A stretch of 64,000 nt of DNA from Telmatactis stephensoni. Its lineage: Eukaryota; Cnidaria; Anthozoa; Actiniaria; Isophelliidae. The notes under the pieces were generated by a model, which saw only the letters and a list, made by a program, of their open reading frames with translations, had not been told where the DNA came from and ran no database searches. The stretch lies in contig JALIZF010001701.1 in assembly GCA_029948255.1 (NCBI GenBank), positions 186,001 to 250,000 of the forward strand, in the 5' to 3' direction. The translations under genes and the position numbers were made by a program. Positions 24,443 to 36,500 of the stretch are shown here, one piece after another (position 1 is the first letter of the stretch; each line of letters opens with the position of its first letter).

Positions 24443-27400
24443 ATGTCGTACAACAGAGGAGAATCTCTTCGAGATTTGATTCATCCTTCGATGAATGAAG
24501 CTTTGAAAACAAATGCTCACAGTTTAACGAAGTTGATCAAAACTGGTAGGTTTCGAGTCAGCTGGCTTTGTGAGAACTCTATTATTCCACCTAAATAACT
24601 GAGTTTCACAGCCTTTCTTGGCCAATATGGTTGATTAATATTTCATGTTTTAACATCAGAAGATATATTTAAGAAATTGAATTTAGTATTGGCTTTGCTT
24701 AGGCCTATAAGCGTACCAGATGCTAACCAAAATATTGTATTGTGACTAGACGTTTTGAACCTTCATTTCTCTCTTTACGACGAGTAAAATCTAAAAACTA
24801 TTCCAGGCATTTGAATATCTCTGTAAAAACAATATAAGTCTTACTTGTTCCTGACAAGCAAAGTTATACGTAATATTTTGTGTGTGTGTGCCAATTTGGT
24901 CAAACTTTGAACTGAATCCTTACATTCAGACCGTCTAGTTCGCTGAACTACAAACTCGTATCTCGATGAATGCGTGAAATGTTGTTTATGTATGCAAATG
25001 GCGTGTTTTAACTCTTTCAGCGTTTCTCTTCTTTATGTGTTTGCTGAAACTATTATCGCTCAATTAGTATTTGTTTAAATCGTGATGACTGCTATGGACA
25101 TGCAAAGTGTAAACTATATGGGTCATAAAACTATCAGCTTACAATCAAGTGACAGTGCTAAATAAACGTAGTCATGCATAGATCAGTGGTTTTCGTATGA
25201 GTGGGAACACTGTACAGTTATGATATAATACGGTTACAGCAGTTTTTGAATGTTTTTATATGAAATTTTGAATGTTTTTATAGAAACTATGATACGGTAG
25301 AGTACAAACACTAAAAGTGTGCAAAACTTTACACTATTTAGTATATTATAGTACTAAATAGTCCTAATTAAACAATAGATAACAATAGAATTAGCATACT
25401 TTAGTGCTATTTAGTACTATTTATGTCGCACACTTTTAGTGTTTGTACTCTACAGTTACAATACAGTACAGTAAGTTTCCCACTCATACGAAAGTGACTC
25501 TTAAGGCTTTGCAATTGGTAGCCATCAGACAATTTGTGTATAATAAATAATATATAATAATAATAACTTTATTGAATGCCTTAGAAGGAGAAATATGGTG
25601 TTTTTAACAATTATAAAAAATATATATAGAGTGCAAACAATATATCCGTGAAATACAAATTACTAAACAGTGCAAAATAGTGCTAATTAAACAATAGAAA
25701 ACAATAGAATTTGCATAAAATTGCACAATTTAGTATTACAAATATTTCACGGATATACTGTTTGCACTCTATAATAAATCTCTTTAGATTAAATATACAA
25801 TTACATACCATGTTCAGAAAATAACTTTTAATAAGCTGACAATTCCAATGTTTTAATTATTTATTTCCAGCTGGGGAATTTGTCCACAAAATTTGTGTCA
25901 TTAAAGAACAATATGCTAACAATCTCTTGTCAGTGGTGGAGACGTTTAGACGAAAAAGTGCTGAAATAAAAAAGGACAGGTGAAAATACAGTCATGCAAC
26001 GTACATTGACAGTTGGTCAATTGCTCCAGCCTTATACCATGTGGTTCTTTAAATGTCTTCAGTTTTTCTTATTATTTTTGTTGTATTTTCTTTTTACTTT
26101 CTTTCTCTCATTTTTACTTTCTTTTTTTGTGGGGTTGGGGGAGGGGGTGTCTTTCTTCATAATTATATACTGACAATGTAATGCAATGTTCATTAAATAA
26201 ATGTATTCTTTGTCAGACTGTACTCACTTACATATAGCTTGGCATTTTTTGCATTTATTTATAGATCTATTGAATCATATCAACTGTGTCAAGGACATGG
26301 ACAATTATTGCCTCTTTTTGATAATATTTCAATAGACCTAATATTTGCTTGCCAACTGATACTTTCCCAATGCAGTCCTCTTGGGCAATAAAAGTCTTTG
26401 TTTGAAATAATTAGCATTCCTCCATGTCTTCCTGATTAAAGGATTTCAGACAAAGGGCTGTATCTGCCAAGAGGATTATGTATTGTGAAAACATTGAGGC
26501 AAGTGAATTGAAAGTTTGTTGTATTTTTACACTCAGTGATCTCCATACAGCACATTATGACGTTTTTGGGATGGGCCATTAGAAAAGTGAAGGGGGTGGA
26601 GGGGGGAAGGGCAGGTGGGAAGTTTGGAAAATGCCCCCCCCTCCCCCCACCATCACTTTTCTAATGTTCATCCCTGAGATCTGCCCTCCCACCCATCAAC
26701 ATTGACCCAGAATGCAATCCTATTAGATTGGGTTACATTGTGTTACATTTTCTAAAATTTTGCATCATTCAAATTTTGTATGTGTTGATCCTTGATATGT
26801 CATTCTACTGCTCACTGATGCATACATAAACATTTTTATTGCATTAAAATGCTTACAAGAAAAATATATAATTGTATATATACCTCAAGTGTATTATTTC
26901 ATTGGTGCTTAGCCACTATGTTCATTTGGTAATATATAAAAAGCCTTTTGTTATGGATTTGATATAAGCTGATATAGTATTGTAGTTTCACTTTAGAACT
27001 ATTTTCCTGGATCTAAATATAGTATACATTAATTGTAACTGTAGATTCACCTCTGTTTTATGTCTAAATATTTTAAATTATTTCTAAAATCTCTTTTTAG
27101 GAGTGCTCTGAGTAGCTCTGTGAGTTCTTGGGAGACATTTTTAGGGGAGTATGAGAGAGAAGCCCAAGTGAGTAAATATTGTGATTGAATTATAATGAAA
27201 TTATAAAGTAATTGTTATGATTTATATAATTTGTATATTGTGGTAGTAAGAAAGAAAAGTGCATGTCAAGATGTCAATTTACGCAGACCCATCACTAGGG
27301 GCAATTCAAACAGCAGACAAACTGAGTGAGATGTGCAATTGTGAAAGCCTTATGCAAAGTACAGACTGTAATATATTTATTTAGATAAAAAATAATTTGC

Positions 27401-30400
27401 ATAATTTGCATTAGCTTGCATTAATGTTTAATCTGCAATTATTGCATTGCACCTTAGAAAACAAACCTTCCCTCCTATTCAATCTACGCTGTATATCTGT
27501 ATGTACTAATAGAATATAAAGAAGTACTGAATTTTTTAATACATTGAAAGCAATAATATTATTAATCAAAAGAAAAACCATTCATTTTAACCCAGGATTA
27601 GTGATAATTGCCCTTGGAACAACCTGGTCCTCGTCAACTGATTTTTGTAGCTGTGCCTACACAATTGAGAATTTTTTCACTTTCAATAAATTTTATATCT
27701 TCTGCCACAGGACATATTAAAGTCAAGTGCAAATCTGACTCAGAATGTTAGCAAACAGTTATTAGAAGAAGGTCACAAAAGAAAAGCACTTTGCAAGAAG
27801 GTTGGTGACGAAAGAATATGTACGTGTATAGCTCCAGAAAATCCATACCCCCACCATGGAGGGAATTTGTATATGAACCCCCCTATCCTCTGGAACTTCC
27901 TTTTATTTTGCATCCCTTCCCTCCAGAGGGCTGAAGGACCAACATAAGACAGTGTCAAACAATTAGATCTGTTAGCCTGTGTACAGCCATCACTTACCCC
28001 TCCCCCTGTCTGCTGGCACCCAGGGAATTGTTTTTGATGAATATTTATATTGTAATTTATCAATGACAGTGATTATTGTCTTGTGACAGCTTTTATTTTT
28101 CACCATCTTATTCCTAAAATTTGTACTGTTAAAATTTGCAGATATTTGCTTTCCGTGAAGCAGGGGAGAGCAGAATAGAGAAGGCTGAGGAAGCTTGTCA
28201 AAAAGTAAAATAATTGAATGTCGAGAAACTTTTGAATTCTTCTTGATAGTGATTTAGATTAGTCTTCTCTGTGTCCTCGGAGACCCAGGGCGTCAGGGAG
28301 GGGGGAGGGGAGCGGAGGGGAAAGGAAAGAGGGGAAAAGGACGCCCTGGGCTTTTGACTACCCCTAACTTGTCTTGAGGCCAAAATTAATCCAATTAGAT
28401 GGTCTAACGTAAACAAAGTTCAAATGACAAAAATATCTGGCTCATTTCAATTATCGCTTTGATATAGTCGGACAGTTGCTCAACCATATCCTGTGAGAAG
28501 TTCCTCAAATACATCTTGTTTCACCAAGGTCTTTGAAATTTATCTATATTTTTCACTCTAAACTCATTGCTATTGCAAAATACATGAAAGAGATTACGTA
28601 TTTATTGTTTAAAAGTCGCGGTCAGCTGGAAACATGGTTCTTTTCAAACTAAACGTGACAGCTTGTATTGTTTAAAGCTGTGGCGATGCGTGGGGTCAAC
28701 TTGTTTGCTGGTAATTACTCGGGCTACCTGTGGTAGCTCGAGTCTAGGTTTACCTTTTCGGTCTATCAATCTATCAATCTATCAATCTATCAATCTATCA
28801 ACGTCGCAAATCGGCAAATTACCCAGAAGCCTTTGGGGTACACTGTTGACCACGATGCTTCCTGTGGTCGCGAGAGATTGAGAACAAAATGGCGGACGCT
28901 ATCAATCGGAATTTTTTTCGAACTATTGGCTTTTAATCTCAAGATACTTTGCTTTAATCGTTAATATCGAATTCTCGAATTTAGTGATGACCTTCTTACC
29001 AGCTGTTGTAATCAACTTATAATGTATTGATCGTCCAAGAACACGATACAGATCGATTTGTGGCAGCGAACTTCACTTGAGGACAGACATGTAAGACACG
29101 GAGATATTGTCTTTAATAGATCAGTAGTTTGTTTAAAATAATATTTCACTACTGCTTGAACATAATATTTGCTTACACGGTGTCTGCAGTCATGCTCTTC
29201 CTGAGAGCCGTGTTCTACAATGTTTGTTTCTTTCTAGTTTTTGACTAGAAGATTCTTGCCTTTGCGTAATAAGGTGACTAGGGTGTATTCAATAATTAAG
29301 CCAGGAAACAGGAATTAGTAAATGGTGCAAAATTACACCAAATAAACAATGGAAAACAAATGATTTTTATTATTAACTTATAAATATTTAGTGCAAATAT
29401 CTGTATTTTGTACAATGTCATTTTTATATTGAATGCACTTTATTGTCAATCATGCTCAATGTTAGCAGATAAAAATATAGTGATGGATAATCATGGAAAT
29501 GATAGTAATGTTTATGAGACCTTATATTAGCAACAGTTGAAGAATAATTTTAGAATACATGTACAAAATGATATTTTCAATCAATGAAAAGTGATACTCA
29601 ACCACAAATTTGTACAAGCTTTTTGCAACCATGTTCACAGAAACAAGATAAAGTGGATTGAATTGAAGATATTACTGTATGTAGTAGTATCAGATTGATG
29701 TGCATGGAGGAGCTATATATGGTATCGGTAATGAGCATATATTGTATGACATTACACTTCAAATAAAGCATCAGCAACTGACTACTGCTATAATCATTGA
29801 TCTGCTTCATATTAAAAACATGGTAATACATGTATCAAAAAGTTGTGTTAAGAAACTGAAATGATTTCATAGAAAGGTAACTGTGGTACTTCTAGAATCT
29901 ACCAATGTGACAATGGCAATATCAAAATCATTTTAACTTGGATATCGAAACAGTCTGCCACAGTTTGTAAGTTTTGTTTCCATAAATCAAAGTAAAAAAG
30001 TACAGAATAGAAATTTAAATTGTGTGAGCTATAATGTATTATAATCTATAGATCATATTGGATCATTTGATAGGCATTTACAAAATAAAGCAGACTGTAT
30101 ACTGTATATGTCTGGCATGATAAAAAGACCAGCAGTATATTAATAACCACCATGATGTGGTACAATTATGTACAAACTACTTTCTCTCCAATATAATTTG
30201 TGTTCTACTCTGGGAGTACTTGTCATGCATTTTTGCAATCAAAAGACTGACAAGTCAAACTGGTTTCCATCAACTTCTGTTCTCCATTTCTCCCAAGTAC
30301 TCTACACAGGTGTAGCCCGAGTGAACGCCTATTAGGCGTCTAGTTTTAGATGATTTTAATCTAATGGCATAAACGCTTCTGATTGGCCTCATTATAATTA

Positions 30401-33400
30401 AATTATAATGAGGCCAATCAGAGCCTTTGTTGACGTTTGGCCTCAAGACAAGTTAGGGGTAGTCAAAAGCCCAGGGTGTCCTTTTCCCCTCTTTCCTTTC
30501 CCCTCCGCTCCCCACCCCCCTCCCTGACGCCCTGGGTCTCCGAGGACGTCTTCTCTGTAGACAATTTCTTTTGACTTTTGGGCTTCCTGTGGTAATGAAG
30601 AAGTGAGTTTTTCTGCCTGTTCAATGTACTCAGGAAATTCAAAGAAGTAGGCTGCGGAGGAGACTAGATTTACTGTCAGTAGAGTTTGAAGTTATCTTTA
30701 AAACATTGGATATTCACTTTATTCTTCATTTTGAGAAACTGTTGAATATTAGTATTATTTGATTACCTGTTGTTAATTTTAAAATCAACGAATCTGTACT
30801 TATCGCTGTCAGTACATGTAAATGTATTGCTTTGTTCTAAATAATAGGCATACAGTGGGAGTAATGCACACTCCCCTCCCCCCTCCCCCCTCCGGGCCCC
30901 TCCCCATTTGTTGTTGGTTATCTATTAGCTAGTGTTCAGTACATGTAGGTCTCATGTTGGTAGTTATTAGGGTACAACATTGACAGGGGGTAACCAATGT
31001 GGAGTTCCTGTGTCCTAGATAAATATATACAATCACGTCTATGATTGTAGTCTCTATATAATAAATAAATAAATTTTAAGATTTATGTACCGCAAATATC
31101 TATATGTATATAATCAAATGCATTTGAAATGAACTGAAATGAAATGAAGTATAATCAAACATAAATGGATTAAGAATCCCATCTGGCAAGGAGGCATTCC
31201 AGTTGGCTATATTACAAGAATGGCCGAGAAAATGAATTTGAATTAATCGAAATCGGAACAAATTCAGTCTCAGCTAGTGCCAGAGCGGGAATCGAACCTG
31301 GGACCGCCAGATTGCGAGACCAACGCTCTGACCACTTGACCATGCTGCCTCCTCAAAATATCCCAAAATTTTACACAGGAACCCCAAACCCTGGGGGGGC
31401 AATACCTGTAGAAAAGGCTACATTTATTATTTGGATATATGTACTGTAGGCAATTTTGTTTTGTTTTGTGGGAATGTTTTTTTTTGCTGGGAGTTAATTT
31501 TTGTACCTTTCATCATATAATAATAATAATAATAATAATAAACTTTATTGGGTAACAAATAAAGCGTATGCTTTTTTCCAATCTGGCCCAAGACAGTCAA
31601 ATACTAAATGGATCCAAGATATAGGATCAATCACATATTGCAGTACTTCATCTTTGTCTCGTGGCATATACTTTTCTGTTCTCACTACATTTTGACATCA
31701 TCTGTGCATCTAGTCAGAGTGCATCTATGTGAGTGAATCTATTTGTTAATTTCATTTTTTTTCTCAGCATTACAAGGATTACTGTGATGCCTGTTCAAAG
31801 TTGAATAAAGCACAGAACATGGAACAAGCTAAAGAAGGAAAGGTATTCGACCTCAAGGGTCTTCCATAATAAAAGTTTGTGTAGCTTTTAATTAACCATG
31901 GAGCACTTGTAAGATGAATGGTTGATCATTAGGAAAGTCCAAATTCTTATCATTTTTATTGCTATTGCAGCAAGAACATTATACAACACTAAGTCACAAT
32001 GCACACAATTCTTATATCCTGCAATTGTATGCACTGAATGGAATGCAAGATGTTTTCTACACAAAATCTCTACCACAACTTTTGGATGTAAGTATATGGT
32101 ACATTGTACTAAGTGTCATTATAGACATGTCAGCCTGTAATGATTTTTGAAGGTCCCAGATCCTTAAAGTAGTATTTAAAATAACTTAATTAGATAAAAC
32201 ATTTAGGATCAAGGATGGCACAGTTGGCTAGTGTGTAGCCTTTGGTGTGAGAGATCATAAGTTTGATCCCCAGTCCTCACCTCACATCCTTGTTTCAACT
32301 TCTATTCTGTGCACCTATATTATAGCTTTAAATGCCCTTAAAATGGAGCACTGATGGAAGGGCAGGGGGGGGGGAGGGTTAAAATGAGCACACCATCAGC
32401 CTCAAGTTTATCATTCTACAACTGTTACAAGTTAGCGATGCTAAATAAGGTTGCTTTCAATTTTTTTAACATTAAAACATTTGAGGCTTCCACTTCAACT
32501 GTTTTCATCTCATCTTCAAAATGTCAAGTTAGTCTTTTTTGCAGCCTCATTTAGGGGTTTCATGAAAATGATTCATATATGTAATATGACTCCATGCTTT
32601 CCAATTTGAAAATAATTGGATGAAGAAAATTCCGAAGACTACTAAAAGGTGATACAGATGACTGCTGAAGGTGATGATAATCTATTGATTTTCATTCCTT
32701 TCCCACAGGATTTACAGTCTGTTTTAGAAGAAGCAACCATTTCCATGGCAAACACTTTCAAGGAATGCTCAAGGATTGAGAAACAAAAGGTATCTTGTTG
32801 CTTAAGACCTTAACTGTACATGCAGATATACATGTACAGGGGCATATCCAGAATATTTCAAAGGGGGGTCACACTTTCCATTTTCCACCAAAGGGGGGTC
32901 ACACTTCCAATTTCTCAATCTTTCTCCAGTCAGATTCTTTTATTTCTATCATCTTTTTGTTTTCAAAGGGGGGTCACGGGCACCCTGGGACCCCCCCCCT
33001 TGGATACGCCCCTGATGTACCCCTCTTCGACCAGTGATTGCAGGTTTTGAACGCATGCATGTATATTGTGGCCCATGCACGGGAGCAACTTTTCTTGCAA
33101 TGTTGCACCATGCAACATAGCAGTTATAAATATACTGCATGCCCTTCATAATTTGTGGGCACACCCCCCTCCTGAGATGGCTTTGAGCCCTTTTTGTCTT
33201 GATAGTTTTCCAAAATATCCTCTAGAACCTCCAGACAGTTTCTGATCCTGGATCTGCACCTGCTCTGTTATGCCCATTAAACAAGGCTGGAAATAAATAT
33301 TGTAATAAAAGTTACCAATGATTTAAAAATTGTTGCATTTACTCAGCATGAAGACTCAGCATCCAGACTATCAAACATTGAAAAGATGTTTGAAATGGTT

Positions 33401-33505
33401 AACAGTGCATCAGATACCATTAACTTTGCAAAGAATAGCAATAACCCAGGACCATATACCCCTCCAAAGAAAGTCTTTCAGAAACCAGAGGATGGCCATG
33501 TTGTG
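24443..33505 (+). CDS. Bzz1-like gene, exons 1-9: F-BAR domain
   Basis: The start ATG at 24443 opens MSYNRGESLRDL; the following helix reads NEALKTNAHSLTKLIKTGEF, then VHKICVIKEQYANNLLSVV, typical of the FCH portion of F-BAR domains. Exon 5 (28142-28204) is only 21 codons and exon 6 (31768-31842) 25 codons; both are Lys/Glu/Ala-rich helix. Exon 7 carries HNSYILQLYALNGMQDVFY, the late F-BAR helix seen across the family. Exon 9 (33347-33505) ends the domain and leads into a Pro/Lys-rich linker (GPYTPPKKVFQKPEDG). Exon 4 onward falls on whole codons. Confidence 0.9.
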
Positions 33506-36500
33506 GTAGGTTATTTCTAGATTAAAGGGGTAGCACCTAGCCTCCTCTGCAGGCAACTCTTTCAAGTTTTATTGCTTTTGAGTTTTCAGTGGGAGCTCGG
33601 AGAGGACTGGCATGAAATGGGGGAGGGTCCCCCACCTTTTCTTCCCTAACAGGAAGCCCAAATATAAAAGGTTGCCTGTGGAGGTGCCTAGGACAGCACC
33701 CATTGCCTGCATTGCTCGTAGTCTGTGGTTTTGGAAGGCCCAAAGCAACAGACTGCTGGCAATGTAGGCCACACCCACTTGGACAATATTGAAGAGGTCC
33801 TTGCAAAAACCAAGTGATACCTGATCAAATACTAAGTTCTTCTTGGAAATATTTCAATTCCAAAGGAGAATTCAGTGTTTAGAGGTCACTTTCTCTGTTT
33901 TGTTTTTGTTTTTGCATGGTTGTCTTCAGTAATTGATTATTGCTGAAATGCAAGGGAGTGAACCACTTATGCCAACCTTACCACCTCAAAATGGGTTCTT
34001 TACAGTGCATAAGTTCCTGGGTGAGTTACCCTAGGTTCAGAGGCTCTGATGAATTTCCTTTCTGTGAAATAAATTTTGAGACAAAAAGCAGGAATCAAGC
34101 TGTGAAGCAGCAAGAACCCATTAGAGTCATTGGTCAAATACCTAATGAATTTCATTGTCATGCAATCACCTTGTTGCAACAATTTGCATAACAATGACAT
34201 TCGTCAGAAAAAGCCAGTTTCAACTGGGATTATTGGGCTAAAGCTATTGTAAAATCAACAAAGTGTTTAGACATCAGTGGATTGAAAATTCAATGGCCTC
34301 TTTGCATGTGTTGCATGACATTTTAAATTTTAATCCAATAAAAACAAAAATATAATATTTGATATATAATATATGGATTAAAATTTAAAATGTCATGCAA
34401 CATCTGCAAAGAGGCCATTGGACTATAGGTAGCCTGGTGACCAATCCCAGTTGAGACTTAAGTCTGGCAGAGCATGTAATTACAGTATGCAAATAGTGGT
34501 AAAACGACTGTCATTCATACCAACTGAACTGAATATTGTGAAGAATTCAGCATCTCTGATTTGAACTTGCTTCCCTTTATGCTTCCATTATTCCTTAGCT
34601 CCCTTCCTGGCCCCCCTCCCCCTCCCTTCAGAAAGCTAAGATATGGATGCAACCAATGGCCAATTAAAATTAACTGTTCAGACTGCCTGAAAATGACCCA
34701 TTTTGTGTTGATAATACTTGGACTTTAGTGTGTATGTACAGATGTACTTACGATGATTTTCATTAGTTGTTTAGAGTTATATTTTAACATTGTAATTAGT
34801 ATCGTGGTACAGACAGGGTAGCAGCAGCCAAAGGCGCCAACATAAGCTCTCGGCCTACCTTGGTCTGTTTTTGTGTTGTAACGCACCTAGAGCAGATTTG
34901 GATAGGTGCTATATAAAATGTCATGTGTTATGTATTATTAGTATTTTTACATTACATGATAGAGGAGGCATTTGATCATGGCTTCTCTGATCAAATTTAA
35001 AGTTCTCAAGCTCTTTTGTCACTAAAGGAGAGTTTACAATTTGGTCAGAAATCTTGTCCACTGTTTTTAGATCAACATCTTTATTTCCTCCTATATTTCT
35101 GGAGAACAGAATTGGTAATCTCTGATCAAAATCTAATTTCTCCTAAATTAGAATAACTACAAGTCTACATTAATTTTTATTGATTATTTTCCTCTAAACG
35201 AATCTAATTCCATGACTGATTTAGTTGAGTCTGAGCTTGTCAGTTAGTTTAAAAACAGCAAACTTATTCGGAAAGTAAAGCAAAGTACATGAAGTACGAG
35301 ATGATGAAATGTCAAACCAATGTGTCAACATGCATGGCCGCTTAATTAGAGAATCCCAACCGCTGTGCTTTCACGTTCAAAAAAATGGCGTTTCGCAGAG
35401 AATTTGGGCCACAAACTCCACCAGAACACTAAGGGAAATAACACTTCTAACTGCATGATATTTGTTCCACTTGACAATCGTCTCGCGAACATAGTCTTCC
35501 GATTCCCTTGCGACGATTTTGTCGTAGTCGCCATATATCGGGTCAATGGAAGCTGGCTTGAGTACGAAAAGAGTATACGGAAAGATCATAGCCATTGTGC
35601 ATCCTCCCAGAAGGAAAGTTAAACCTTTGGAGGGTTTGCAGAAGTATGCTCCAACACCAGAAACAGCGCTGAGAAGAGCAAGTCGTCCCTGATAGACGCG
35701 AGCACGATCGAAGCTTTCCTTCCATTGTTTGTGGCATGTCTTGGTGTCTAAAGTCATTCGAGCGTTGTGTTCCACGACATTGATATAAATCGCTCCACCG
35801 GCGAATGCTCCCACGGAAATCGTAGCTGTTGCTTGTAGGATTGGAAAAAGGGTTTCACCGTCGATCTTCATTTTTATTTGAGGATGAAATTCGTGGGTGT
35901 GTAGCACTGAGCTTTCGAATCTTGATCAAAGCTTCGAATGATTGCGGAAGCCGTGAGAGACTAGAACGAGTAGAACTCGGCAAATTCTTTCCAGGTTGGG
36001 TCGTCGTCACGCAATGTTCGAGCCTAGTGCGTACGTCTATGAAAAAAAGCTAAAAATTAATTTGATCTTTTTTGTTTATTTAAAAAAGAAATCTAGCTAA
36101 CCTAGCCGATGACTTCTTTTATATCGATTATGAAATTAAGTATTTCTCTCTGAAATGTAGATCGCTGATTTTTAATTTTTCGCGGTAAATAGTTTTGTCC
36201 TGGACGAGTAGACCTCAGCAAATTTATTTTCCCATTAGACAATCTTTTTGTTTATTTTAATTTGTCAATCGTTTATCCTTTGACAAATGAAGCTACAATA
36301 TATTTATGTAGACAAATCTAGCTAATTTAGACAGCAAATGTTTATCAATTTAATATATCTGGATTATGAAATAATTTCTATTTGAAAATGTACAATATCG
36401 AAGTGAACGCTGAGTCCAATTAAATAGTCCTCTTTGGCGGAACTTCTTTACATACATACATTTAGACAGCTGATTTTTAATTAATCCATGCAAATGTTTT

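Noticed and set aside
31279..31349. tRNA gene on the minus strand
   Set aside because: The A and B boxes are good but the acceptor stem does not pair and a SINE body with a simple-repeat tail follows.
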